A DNA stretch of 64,000 bases from assembly GCA_026936325.1 (NCBI GenBank), contig JAPTHN010000008.1, positions 53,795,706-53,859,705 on the forward strand. Reading direction: 5' to 3'. Within the stretch, counting starts at the first letter, position 1. Every line of letters begins with the position of its first letter. Below the pieces are notes generated by a model. That model was not told the DNA's origin and did no database searches. It saw nothing but the letters and a program-made list of their open reading frames with translations. A program made the translations under genes and the position numbers. This DNA is from Platynereis dumerilii (taxonomy: Eukaryota > Annelida > Polychaeta > Phyllodocida > Nereididae). This document shows, piece after piece, positions 1 through 12,800 of this stretch.

Positions 1-1986
1 AAATGTACAAACAGGTAATTGGTGGATGGCAATCAGCCAATCAGAGAACAGTATTAATAAAATGGGACAGTGCCCTTATGCATTGTATAATCAGTATGTG
101 GGTTCAGTGATTCTGGACTCCAGGTTTCATAACCAGAAAAGTGCTAATTGGTAAAGTGCAATTAACCTCCCTTAGATAGTTGTTATTGGCTTTTATCCCC
201 CCAATTCATCTTAATTCCCAATAGAAAGAAGGCTGGATCACAGAGAATTGTCAGATGCCTTGGCTTGGCAAGGCCTTTGTGTTGGGGCTCATAGATAGGC
301 CCAGCATGATAAATGGTACAACAATATAGAGGATTAAAATTAGGGCCCTTTGTGTAACTTGCTGTCACAAAGGGGAAGCCATATGTGAATGGACTTTAAT
401 TATATGGTATCTTAAATGTGGACAATTCTCTGGACTGGCAAACTTGTATAATGCATTAAATGCATTGAAATTACTCTTGGCCAAAATGTACCAACTTAAA
501 TGCAGAAAAGATATATTACCCAACTTTTGGATCCAAGCCTCACTGATCAAGGTAAATACATAGAAGTGCTGTAGGGAAGCTCTAAGAAATAGATCTAAGG
601 AATATATATATAAAATGGTATTCATAATTGCATGTATGCTTTTACAATTTGTAATCAAATCACGCCTATACTGTAATGTTGCTTTTCTCCTTCATTGCTG
701 TATATCTGTTTTTCTCTTGAATATATACTTCTGTGTATTTATGTGAGAATTCATCTTCACTAATTCCATATTTTGGTCTGTACCAATAGTGATCTTTTGT
801 TCTGGTCCCTAACTTTAGTACAGCTAGATTAATAGCAATTAATATCAATCAACTTCATTAGTTCCAGGAACTCTATATATTTCATCAATTACAATGTTAG
901 CCTGTTGTTATTTAATCAATATTCCAGTTTGAAATATAAAAGAGTAAAACTCATGTGTTTCCAGTTGAACATCCTTTAATGGTACTGTACAAAAATACTC
1001 ACTAGAGGGCCTTAGGTCCTCAGAGTACAGGACTACTATGATGCCACCTTGTGTTGGAATTGCACATTCTTAACACTCTCACTTAATTCTAAACACAGAA
1101 TTATCTAACTTCATAAAGCTACAATCAATAATCATTACAGCATACATGAACACAGGTGCATTTTACCACACATTTAAAACCTGACTTTCTTGGCGATGTT
1201 ATTTTAATCATTTCTAGTAGCAGTTAATTCTTTCAACATTGTATCAACCTTTGATTCAGCAGACATTTTCTCACTAGTCGGCATATGACAATGACACCGT
1301 CCTGAAACTGCCGGGCAGGACAGCGGTCTTTCTACCTTTTCCTTTTTTTTTTTTTGCATTTGACCTTGGTCAATTTGCATATTGTAGTATGATCGAATCT
1401 GGCTCTGTCCGAACAGTGTTCGGGGTGCCTGGCTTTCTCTTCGGTGCCGCACCGCATTACCACACGGTATTGTCTTTGTCCTACTAGCATACCAACTACT
1501 AATTGTTCCTCCACGATTTCAAATATTTGATCATAATTCCACTTTCTCAACCAATGAGCTACCAATATACACTTATTCATATGATGACCTAAACATTCTA
1601 GCATTATAGAGATCTCCACACATATATATATACTTCGGAGACTTTGCATTTGGATATAATGTGCTCTGTTAATCCAATATGATAATGTATATCTTTCCTA
1701 ATTACCATTGTGGTACTTATATCTCTGCAGCAATACTATAAATTCTGCTTTTATAACATGAAAGATGTTACTTTCTTTTGGCACGGGTCGCACTTTCATC
1801 GCTGCAACCCAGCCAATGCTCCCTTTGTCTCTAAGGCGCACCTATTTAGTTAATCCAGGACCCATTTTGCACCCGATGACCTTTGTGACTGATAGTTAAA
1901 CAAATCACATTGGGCCGAGTTGACCAAGGGCCCAGCCTGTGTAGTTCCTGCGCCAAATGGAAAATGTGTGTACAGCACATTGGCTT
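1..1986. other. Left-edge intergenic DNA, no gene recognised
   Basis: AT-rich sequence with only short open frames and no recognisable domain. A small GC-richer patch near 1250-1500 gives two overlapping short minus-strand frames rich in lysine and arginine; I could not match them to any family. No tRNA, rRNA or obvious transposon end was seen. Confidence 0.5.
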
Positions 1987-3225
1987 CAGCAATTATTATT
2001 ATTAAATATCTTTATTCAGGATGACAATATCAGACAATTCTGTTTTTTAAAATTGCCCCTGATGTATAAAAAACAAAAATTACGCATTAATAAAAACTAT
2101 GTACAAATATATACAATAAAATCATGGAAAGCATAAAATCCTCAAAAAATCATAGAAGAATAAAAGTCCTTAAACGTCTCTTAAAAGCCTCCAATTCTGT
2201 GATCATCTGTATCTCTGCAGGGAGTCCATTCCACAAAATAGCACAATTATAAGAAAAAGAGGATTTAAAATGAGAGGAGTTCATATATGGCACAATCAGA
2301 TTCATTCCATCGGCAGATCTTAAAGCGTAGGGTTGATCAATGTCACAATATAACACAAATTTATCTGAAAGATATTCAGGTGCACTTCCTACGAGACATT
2401 TAAACACCAAAAGAATTGTGAAGTTATTTCTTCGCTGACAAACATTCATCCAATTCAATGACTTAACAATATCAATACCCCTAGAATTTACATAATTGAA
2501 ATTGCCTGAAACAATGCGCGCAGCAGAATTTTGAAGCCTTTGTACTCTATCAATATTATATTTACAAGTGAATCCCTAAGAACATATAGCGTAATCAATG
2601 ACAGGTTGGATACATGAAATATATATCTTATTTAAAACACTAAATGATACAATTTGTCTTAGACGAGATAACTTACTTATTTTGTAACCGAGAGATGTAC
2701 ACAGTTTGTTGACGTACGAATTCCATGACAAGTCCTGATCAAGTCTGATTCCTAAATACTCAGAAACTTGGACTTCTTTTAAGGTCTCATCTTTCATTTT
2801 AATAACCAATCCAGGATTAACTTGTAGCATATACCGAGATGACAACAACATTACATTACATTTATCAGTATTTGGGCACAGTCGATTAGCATTATACCAT
2901 TTTGATACCTCCAAAAGGGGTCCCAAAACAGACCCCTGTAGAACCCCAATATTCATAGTAGCATTATCAGATTTTACACCATTTGCAAATACCATCTGTT
3001 CTCTATCTCGGAGATAACTTTTGAACCAGTTCAATTCATTGTTTGTGACACCATAATTCAGTAATTTTTGTTCAAGAATGTCATGACTTATTGTATCGAA
3101 ACATTTTCGAATATCGAGGAAACACAGGCCTGTCAAAATCTTATCACACATATTATAAATACAGTCATCAGTGATTCGTATTATGGACGTCTGGGTACTA
3201 TGTCCTTGTCTGTAGGCCGATTAAT
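1987..3225 (-). mobile_element. 5'-truncated CR1/L2-type LINE fragment
   Basis: On the minus strand this reads as the C-terminal half of a non-LTR reverse transcriptase. The RT finger motif YRQGHSTQTS lies near 3210, the first catalytic block reads FLDIRKCFDTISHD, and the thumb entry reads LQGSVLGPLL. The YADD box expected next is missing: the frame passes directly to EVSKWYNANRLCPN, so an internal deletion removed the active site. A stop interrupts the frame near 2577, after which the tail ends in AFKRRLRTFILL, typical of the CR1/L2 group. The 3' end carries an (ATT)n tract near 1995. A dead, 5'-truncated copy; the clade within CR1/L2 is not certain. Confidence 0.85.
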
Positions 3226-6200
3226 TCCACAATGCCACAGTGCCACAATGCCTTGTTGGACAGCTGCATAATTTTGGCTCAGTTCATATAAACCTAATAC
3301 TTTAATGACTTATCCTTTTATCCTCAGCAAACACCATTATTTTAGTACGCATATTTCAGAGAGAAAGTATCTCGACGAAGATCCATCATGATCTTTCCTT
3401 AGTAAATCCAATTGTCTTTTAAGCATTGAAATCGTCTTTCATGTTATTCTTGATCACCTTTTGAGTTCCGCGGCTATTTTTATGATGAGACTATGTTATG
3501 GCGAGACTGTTTTTATAATGAGACTATTTTATGATGGGATTGTTTCATGGTGACATTATTTTCCTTTGGATAACGTCATTTTGACACTGGGCAACACTTG
3601 TTGAATTAATTTTGTTAAATTTACTGCGTTCATATCATTAGCATTTTGTACATATTCCATTCTGCATTTTGTAGATATTCCATTTTACTTGAGTATTAAT
3701 GACTAGTTTCTTTTTCTGCATTTCTGCTTCTGTCGTGAGTGTCGTTTAGTGCAGATATTAGCCGCCAAAAATTTTGCCAATTCAGAAGTGTTATACGCAT
3801 TTGTTGATGAGTGTTTTCTTACAAATAATCCACCACTTTCCCGTCATGACATGTAGGTACTGCTTTGATTGAGCATTATTATACTGCCCTGATCGAGTAT
3901 TATTTTTGAGCATCTTTTCTTATAATCATTGTGCAACATATTATGTCGAGTACGTATCTCAGTATGTTGCAAGTTCTCTGCCTGTCGGACTGGGAGCCCG
4001 ACCATAATTTGGGGATATCTTGTGCTATTTCATGTGTTCCGGCGATGTGGCCGTGAGTTTAATGTGTTCCGGCGATGTGGCCGTGAGTTTCATGTGTTCC
4101 GGCGATGCGGCCGTGAGTTTAACTTTAGCACAATATTTTTCAATGCGTTTCTGTGGATTTTGCTCACCCAGTGATTGTAGCATCGCTTCGCATTTTGGGG
4201 AAAGAGAATTTTTTTTTTTTTGTAAATGACTCCCTTTTACCTTAATTCGGACGTCCGACCACTTAATGTCCATAGATAGGTATGACTCCGCGGTGGCCTG
4301 GCAGGTGGCGCCTCACCTTGTTGCCAACCTCATTGATGCTACTGTGGGAAGTAGTTTCTTGTTGTTTGTCAGCAACTATTATGGCGCAACCCCTGCCGCA
4401 ACATTTTCGCCCATCCCACTGGGCCAAGCTTCTACGGAGCCAGTAAAACCTTACCTTACCTGCTCTAATCTTTACACCTGTACAGAGACGGCAGCCTTAC
4501 ATACAGCTTACAATATTTTGTAACTACCTTTGTCAGTCGAGTCATTTACCGGTCATTTAGGACCACCAATTTGCATATACGTTTACTAATTAGTAAACTG
4601 GGAATTTCTATAGGCATTGAGTATTGTTGATGAAGTATCGAGTTGTGTTATATTGAGATAAGTTCACAGTAATTAAACTCCCAATTTTTTCTTACACGCG
4701 TGTAATTGAGGGAAAGTACTTTATTAACTTACATTTCTTTGACGGTAATTCTTATATTTTCGGGTCTGGTCGAGTCTTTCGATTTCAGTAATTCAGTATG
4801 ATCTTAGAGTACATCTCTTGCATTTTCTGTTGAAATACGCGGCATTCTTTAATATGATAGGGAGAGTGGTTGGAAAACTCATGTTGCCTAGGTGTTCTGA
4901 ATACTTATTTCCATTGATACTTATTTGAATACTGATAATTATATTCGTTTTGCATGGAGTACATTGACCTGATTGATAAATTTTGCACACTATATATCTC
5001 AATTTCTTTTATCACGTTTTTTTTCACCACCCTTTTAGTTGATAGTTATGGTATTACCTGATTTACCTAATGACTCTACAACTTTTAGTCAGTTATATAG
5101 CAAATTCTCTAGTATCAAATCATTTTAACTATCAAATTATTTTCTTTAATGGCAGTCATTAATTATGCCAAAACTGTTGCATCTATGTCTCGCAATTGAT
5201 GTGATTCATTTTGATCTTGGGGAGCTGATCAGCATGATGATACATCAATCCCACGTTATACTTATTTATACCCTTCTCTCATTGCCTTTTTCCACTCTAG
5301 TTCATTTTCTCCTTTATCGAGTGCCTTTCCTCACGGACCGTTTGCTAAGAGTCGAGAGCTCCTTGCTCATTTTATTGCGTTCAAAATTACATTTAATGCT
5401 GTGTTGTGTTGTCACATGATTTGCGGGAATGTCTCTTTGATCATGAGCCGTCGGTCCAACTGGACAGCCATCATCAGTGCGAGATTGCTTGTGGCAACCT
5501 GTGATCACGGAGACATTCGATGCATATGTTCTCTAATCTTTGATCTGAGAGAGTCTTTACAGTTCCTGTGCCTTCCATTGTCACATCTACTGTCATGGGC
5601 ATCCTATCATGAGACAAACATGGTGGACATCCGGGAGTCAGTTGATTGGGCACCACCTCTAATTGGGCACCATGATTGCGCATGGGACCACGCTTCAACA
5701 GGACGTGCGACCACTCCGAGTCGGCCAAGTTCCTGTAATCATCTCATGGCAATATGAAGAGGGCACCATTTTGGGGCGACCGCTAGTGTAAACATTCCGT
5801 TACACTCCATTTCTGTCGTAACCAGGCACGCAGATAATTGCAGAACTTTTCTTGAACTTTTGTGTCTGGCTTGGCATTGTGCAGTCTTCGTCGCACATGT
5901 CACCATTCACAACCGAGCTCACATTGTAGAATGATATGGTGATGTCATCTCCTGCTTAACTAACGTTTAATCATCAACAGATGGCTAACATGGATTGCCT
6001 CTGTTTATTAAGCAGTATCCAAGAACTTTTGTGAATTGAAAAAGCATTGCCCCATTTTCAGTTGGTGACTAATCTGGATTGTCCCGGCTTGCTTCTGGCA
6101 TGCATCTTTTCAACAAACTCTTTTCCTCTGGGTAACTCACTTATTCAGGTGGCTAATATGGATTGCCCCCGACATCGGTTACCTCGCCAGACACTAATAT

Positions 6201-8485
6201 GGATTGTGTCTAGTTCAGAAGAGTTTCCTCACCACGCATTCCCTAGCGTTCTCGCACAAAGTTGTGCTCGCACACAGAACGAAATAAACATTGTGATCTC
6301 AGAAAGTGCATACACAAAAGACTCATGACGACGTCTTCTTCTCCATGACCCACCACGGTCCACCCAATATCGGGCCTGTCTGCATAAACGCGTAAAAGTT
6401 GTGACAAACGAGTCACCACCTCTTCTGCCTGGCCCTAACCTGGGTCAGTTACGCAACGAAGCCGATCTGGCAAGTCTCCACGGTATTGCAGATATATCAG
6501 TCCTTCGGGTCTTCCGTATGATCATCAAAATACCAGTTACTCGCTCCGAACTTTCCTCTGTCTCCGCCATAGTTGTTATGCACATGGCCCAGCACCTCGC
6601 CTGTGCTCCGCTCACAGAGACACTGTTCGTCCGAACTGACATTTACAGAACTGGAATGGTCGTCTCCTGTCGCCTCCTTCGCCCTAAATCAATGACTTAT
6701 ATTATTGACTCCTCGAATCAATGATTCCTCCAATCTTATTGTCCGCATATGTATGAATAATGTTATCTTTCACATCATGAACTGACTCTCACCCGTATTG
6801 TGTAATATGCATCACTGATTAGACATTTATACATCAACAAAATTCATATGCACTGTTAATTATTAGCTATGTCTCGACATGTTCACGAACTGTTGTCACA
6901 GGTCAACTCTTGCACTGAACTATTTCTGTAAACACCTGATCTCGCTTCACACATTTGTATCTTGTTTAAGCTAATGTTTTCTTTTAAACTGACGTTGTAG
7001 TACCTTAACCCTCTTAGATATTTCTTTGATTTATGCATTATCTCTGCCAGCTTTCTTATACAAGTTTCCTCAGGTGTATTGGTATGTACATGTGTTTTTC
7101 AATATCACTTCACTGTACCAGTATACTGTTTACCTATTTTCGCATTGTTTTAATTTCCTGTACGCCCTATGCCTACAGTTTATTGGAAATGTTTAGAGTG
7201 TACGTAACAAGTTCTACGAAACCATAGTCCACTATTGACTTCTTTACCTCCATACTGGACTATTGTTTTATCATTTTGCCTATTATTTTGCAAATTGTCG
7301 TTTATTATTCTGCTATTTGTCGCCTTTAAATTATTAATTGTCGCCTTGATCCATGTTATTGTTGATATTCGCGCTTAGACTATATTTTGTTTATGATTTA
7401 ATTGTTGCTTTTAAAATCGCTTATCGCTTATATGTCATTTTACTTACTTACTTTTGTAGTTTAGGGTATCGGACATACCAGCCCATTTAAATTTACAAGG
7501 CTGTCCTGTCTTAATGTACTTCATGCTTTTGGTTTAGCTCTATGCATATCCAATGACACGCAAGGGATGATACCCGTAACTGCCCTTGATAAAAACGGCT
7601 ACTTGACTCGCCTGGTGCTTAAGTCTCTTTTGCTGAGGAGCCATGTAATTAGCGGCTCTATTTCCAAAAATAACGTTGGCCGACGAACCAACGATTCATA
7701 AAAATTGAAAAAATTTGGCACATAGGTCATAAGAATAACTTGTCCTTTTCTGTCAATCATTAAAATTTAGATTTCACTTTCCTATCTGAGCTCCCCTTCC
7801 AGCATCTCATTGACACCATTAAAAGAACTGTCATTCAGTTCCTCTCCTCTCACGGATGCAAGTCATATTCTTGCTTCCCTTTCAAAATTTTTCCTTTTTC
7901 CGAATTGTCTTTCATGGGCATATTGCACACGCCCGATTTTATCTTAAAATTTTTCCCCCCCTTCCGCCTGCCCGGTGGTAGTGGTTACATCATCCCGATG
8001 TCACCACAACTTTCATTAAAGCACTCACAAAATTCAGGTGCAATGAGACGCGTTTCCTCTGCCCGTACCTAAATTGGTATCATGTACAAAGTCGATTAAC
8101 AACCCTCTTAATAGTTACACAAATCTATTTACGAGTTTTACATCGTTCTGTTAATCAGCATGAAGCATTCAGGCTTCTATCTTTGAAAGGAAATACCTTC
8201 GCTTTTAATGAATAGTTACGTTATTAGTCACAGTGTATATTAATTCGTTATTACGTGAATGTAATCCGTATTCGATTGTAAGTTTAAAATAATGTTTTCT
8301 TCAAACCGGAGAAAAACCATCTTATAAAAAAATCCTCGATCGGTCGGGATGTCACCGCTGAGCTTTTAGCTTCAGAGGTGTCTTCATTCTTTCCTCTTAT
8401 AGGAACTTTCCTCAAATCGCCATGAACCTCGAGACCTTAATTCTGTAATATTATTTATATTATTATTGTATAAAAGTAATGTAAT
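3226..8485. other. 5-kb gene-less block of distinct composition
   Basis: No protein family recognised on either strand. The plus strand is T-rich and CpG appears more frequent than in the flanks. Several frames of 60-118 codons exist (for example 5401-5757 and 6401-6724 on plus, 5474-5728 on minus), but none shows a known motif. Local repeats lie at 3470-3560 (ATGATGAGACTAT-like), 4031-4120 and 5981-6210. It may be an old, unrecognised mobile element inserted beside the LINE. No terminal repeats were found to prove this. Confidence 0.4.
4031..4120. repeat. Three 30-bp tandem units
   Basis: Three adjacent 30-bp units beginning with [C/A]ATGTGTTCCGGCGATG differ at only a few bases. The 30-bp period keeps frame, so a plus-strand reading gives a repeated ten-residue block (VFRRCGREFN-like). 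No larger coding context supports translation. Confidence 0.9.
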
Positions 8486-9196
8486 ATATTATATTATTGT
8501 GTAATGAGCTACAATGATAGCAACGGGGTAGAACTCACCCCATGTTTCCATGGCAACGGCTACCCTGGTGCCTCTGCGCAGCTGCAGAGCACCCTAGTGT
8601 CAACCTCTGGGGGCAAGCTTGTTTGCCCAGCCAGAACAGAGCTAGGCTCTGCCAAGGCGGCAGCTGGGTCTCTGTCTCCCTGGCGCAGTGATGGATCGTC
8701 AGGTAGGGGTACTGTTGTGAGAGGTATGATCATTAGGGTTCCTCATAAAGGAGCTATAGGTCATGGTTGATTGAGAAGGTATTTAGTTAATAGTATATGT
8801 AATTGGTTAAGATCGATGTTTAATGTATTGATAAGTTGAATACCGTCTGTTCTTTGAATGACTCTTAATGTAACTGTCTATAAATTGAGTATTAAATGGA
8901 TAAGTGAATCTAAACTGTCGAGCCTCTGGTATTTCTTGAGTAGGTGTTTCGTGGTGGCAAGTGCTAGGGTGTCTCCCGCAGGATCCCCGGTAATGAGTCC
9001 ATCTACTCAATTAGCTACCTCTGACAAAGATACGTGCGTTAGCCTTACATGGGGGGAATTAGCTAAAAGATGGCAAATGTAAACATTATTCTTATTCTGT
9101 TGATCCGTCAAAGTCACACAGACAGATAAGAAAGAGGAGAGGGCCCAGGATCACTCAACTGATGGTAGCGGGGCAGATTTGTCATGAATAAGAAGG
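8486..9196. other. Gene-less stretch with a GC-rich core
   Basis: Positions 8504-8770 are noticeably GC-richer than the surroundings and open on both strands, but neither reading matches a family I know. The remainder is AT-rich. This is where the missing last exon of the minus-strand MS4A-like gene might have been expected; I saw no TM4-like sequence here. Confidence 0.4.
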
Positions 9197-9744
9197 TAAT
9201 TTGATGCATTTATACATAGAAGCATGAAACTTGACACATAGTTTAAAAACATCTTAATTTATAGAATATATTTAGAAAGAGCGCCACTTCAGATTTGCTC
9301 TTGTTGATCCATGGCAGCCATTTTCCAAAATGGTCGCCAATTCTCTCATTTTCCTGCTTTCTGTGAAGTGCCTATAGCTTGACCCTATGAAAACAGTGCT
9401 CATTATTCGGAATTTCCTTCTACAGATCTAACAGTATCAATAGATTATCAGGATTGAACTAAAGAATTTTAGAGTGGTCAGGGTCAATTTTGTTAGAATT
9501 GTTGGAAATAGGAGCATTTTTGCAGTTTACCATAGTTTTGTTGGAATATCAATTTATATTTAAACATGTGTTCTATTTGTATGGACTACATCGAAAACAG
9601 AAAAATGGAAGATTTGACGACCATATTTGAAAATGGCTGCCAGTAACCACCTAAGCTGAATTGTAGGTGGCTCCCTATCCAAATATGTTTGTAAAGATGT
9701 TTTTGCGCCAAGTTTCATGCTTCTAGGTATCAATGCATAATTTG
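9197..9744. mobile_element. MITE-like inverted-repeat element
   Basis: The left arm (AAGCATGAAACTTG near 9220, then a CCATTTTCCAAAATGG patch near 9310) recurs inverted at the right end (CAAGTTTCATGCTT near 9708, with GAAAATGGCTGCC near 9630). The arms are about 60 bp and imperfect, around a ~420-bp centre. There is no coding capacity. It lies just downstream of the last recognised exon of the minus-strand MS4A-like gene. Confidence 0.7.
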
Positions 9745-9827
9745 TTTTACATACCTGCCTCGCTGCAGCAGCAGCTACAAATGAGGTTGAGCTGCTTATT
9801 TTGTCTTAGCACTTTTAATACGCTTAC

Positions 9828-12800
9828 CATATCTGAAGTATGATCATCATAGTAACGAGTGCTTCTTTCCATACTAATAGTAGCAAAGGCACTAAACTCA
9901 TTGCCAATGACCCCAACAGATAGGAGAGCGGCAACTATGGACAGCGCCATTGTAGCAGTCACCTGAAAAGAAATTATATTTAACGTCAATCATATAAGTG
10001 GCATCCTTACAGGGGGCACAGGGGGGCATGTACCCTCCATATTGGACCTGTGCCTCCCAGGTAACCCCCCCCCCCCTGGCTCAAGTTAAGTATCCAACTA
10101 TTTAATTAGTGAACTCCCCGGACTGAATGAGCCATAGGATTGGCTTATTCACAGTTGTTCACACCTTTTCAGCCAATCATGCCATTTATTCAGTTGGGGG
10201 AGGTCACTACTTTTTGGATTCTTAACTTCAGCAGATTGTTTCCTTATATTACAGCCAAGAAATTTGATATGCAACAAGAGTGGTCTGCTGCACTGTGAAA
10301 ATGGCATTTCATGTTTCATCATGCTGATGATTTCTCATGCTCTGGTTGATTAATGCACTTTTGAGCTTTTTACTGTCAGCGAACGGATAGGTAGTTTCCG
10401 GGCCAGTAGTCAGCCCCTATGGAATTTACATTGATGAAATTTGGGACACATGTAGCCTGTATGCTCTAGTAGTGCCTTTTGATGGTCCGATTGATGATAC
10501 TTTCGTAATTTTTGAATTTTTGAGAAAAATATTAAAAAAATTATTTTTTTTTCTTTCCGGGCAAGGACTCAGCCCCTATTGCATGCACACGGATGAAATT
10601 TGTACACATGTAGCCTGTATTGCCTAGTTGTGCCTTTTGATTGTCTCATGGATGGATATTTTGTACTTTTTGAGATATTAAGAAAAATATTTTAAAAAAT
10701 ATTTTTTTCATTTCCGGGCTAGGACCGAGCCCCTGTTACATGTAGGCCTACATGGATGTCATTTTTTTACACATGTTGCTTATATGGTCTGGTTGTGCTT
10801 TTTGACGGTGTGCTTGACTGATATTCTATACCTTTTGAAATATTGAGAAAAATTTAGGCCTATAGAATTTTTTTTTTTCATTTCGGGCCAAAACTTGGTC
10901 AAAATTGCATGTACATGGATGAAATTTGTTACACATGTCACCCATATGATACATTTGTGCCTTTTGTGGGTGTGATTCATGGATATTCGATGCATCTTGA
11001 AATATTGACAAAAAAGTATTAAAATATTATTTTTTGTTTCCAGGCCAAAACTTGCCCATCATTGCAAGTCCATAGATGAAATTTTAAATACATCACCTAT
11101 ATATAATGTTTCAGTGCTTTATTTTGGTCTGCTTGATAGTTACACTTAATGCTTTTTGAAGTATTATGACCCATACCTCACAGCTTATTCCTATGAAACT
11201 GGTCCATACTATGTGTATATTGGTCTAGTAAGGCCGTTCAACATACCCTGGCATACAGGCGGGCATATGGCGGGACATATAGATAATTTCAGACCAGGAT
11301 CGGGCCATTATTGCAAATACTACATGCAATTTGGTTCACATTACTTTTCTGGTGTAATGATGTTCTCTTTAAATGTTGTTCTTTCGCTGAAGGTTTGCTG
11401 CTACGCAGCCTTTTTTTTAAAAACTGCTTTGCAGTTCTCTTAAATGATGCTCAATCAAATTTGTGCAGTGTTGCTCCAAATTCTCAGCATCAGGCATATC
11501 AGAAAATATGTCAAGGGAAGAAAATCTTTTTCCCGAGGGTCGCTATATTTTTTTAATAGTAAAACATGCAATTTTTAGCTTAAAATGTAATTAAAAAGCA
11601 CAAAAAAGGGCCAAGGGATGAATTTTGAAACTAGCAAAGCAAATGAGTTGTCAAATGAAAGCTGGGAACGAGCATTATATGCTGCAAGCAAATTTTGGTC
11701 TGTGTACTTTTTTTAGTTTCAGGGAACGAAGTTCGAAAAGGTATTGTCATCACTTTGGTCAAAAGTTGTCCGTCCGCAGGGCGGGCGGTCTTGCAGCCTG
11801 CCTGTCTGGCGGTCGGGTGGCGGGCGGATGGATAGTTTCCGGGCCAGGACTCAGCTCCTGCATGTAAATGGATGAAATTTGGTACACATTTAGCCTGTAT
11901 GGTCTAGTTTTGCCTTTTGTTAGTCCAATTAATGGATATTTTGTACTTTTTCAAATATTGAGAAAATTTTTTTTAAAATATTTTTTTGTTTCCGGGCTGG
12001 GACTCAGCCCCTATCGCATGCACATGGATGAAATTTGGTACAGATGTAGCCTTTATGGTCTATTTTTTGGGGGAACAGAGGGCACATGCCCCACCCAATA
12101 TGAACTTTCCAACTATGCCTAAAATATACAAATAGTATAGTGGGTGCCCCCTCTCCCAGAGAATCGCATGGCAAAGTGCCATTTTCACAGTGCAACATTC
12201 CACTCTTTTTGCATATCAATTTCTATGGCTGTAAAATGTTTGGTTTGGTAAAATGTACTCTGTTTCAGTAGGCATAGGTGTACACTTCATGGAACCAATT
12301 ACATTTACTTTTTGGTACTTTTGAAACTAGATTGGAATTCATTTGCGCCAATATTAATAGTAAGTGTTTGTGATGATCTCCCTTGACTCACTGAGCAACG
12401 AGACTTGGTTCTCGAAGAGTAGATACCAAATCCCCCAGCAACGAATGCCTGAAATAGATTTAATCATTCATTAAACAAACCATTCAGCAAAGTGTCAGCA
12501 CAATGAAAACTGCTCTTATCATTCATGGTAATTTTGATCCGAAAGTGAGCTACATGCTGTTCACTGATCAGACATACATAAAAATTTCCTTACAAAAATT
12601 AGCCCAAGCCATGTCTGATGAGTGAACCCTGCATAGCTTGGGGTTAAATCTGGCCTTATTTTAAACAGAAATTTCAAAATGGCCACCATATGAATTGCTC
12701 TCCGCACATGCTCAATAGGTCTGAGTATGCTTAGTGGGAATCAGGTCGCTTCTGGGTGTGCTCAGTGCCAATAAGATCAGAGAAATTTTCTATTGCATTT

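Noticed and set aside
6401-6724. 107-codon plus-strand frame
   Set aside because: An equal-quality antisense frame exists and neither shows family motifs.
8504-8770. 88-codon GC-rich frame as a host exon
   Set aside because: No recognisable domain on either strand, no homologous exon in the window, and no clear acceptor/donor pair.
9747-9827. Cys-rich tail MVSVLKVLRQ...CSCCCSEAG as the real C-terminus of the minus MS4A-like protein
   Set aside because: A proper GTAAGC donor occurs at 9827, matching the paralogue's exon end, so the tail is more likely intron; kept only as a read-through possibility.
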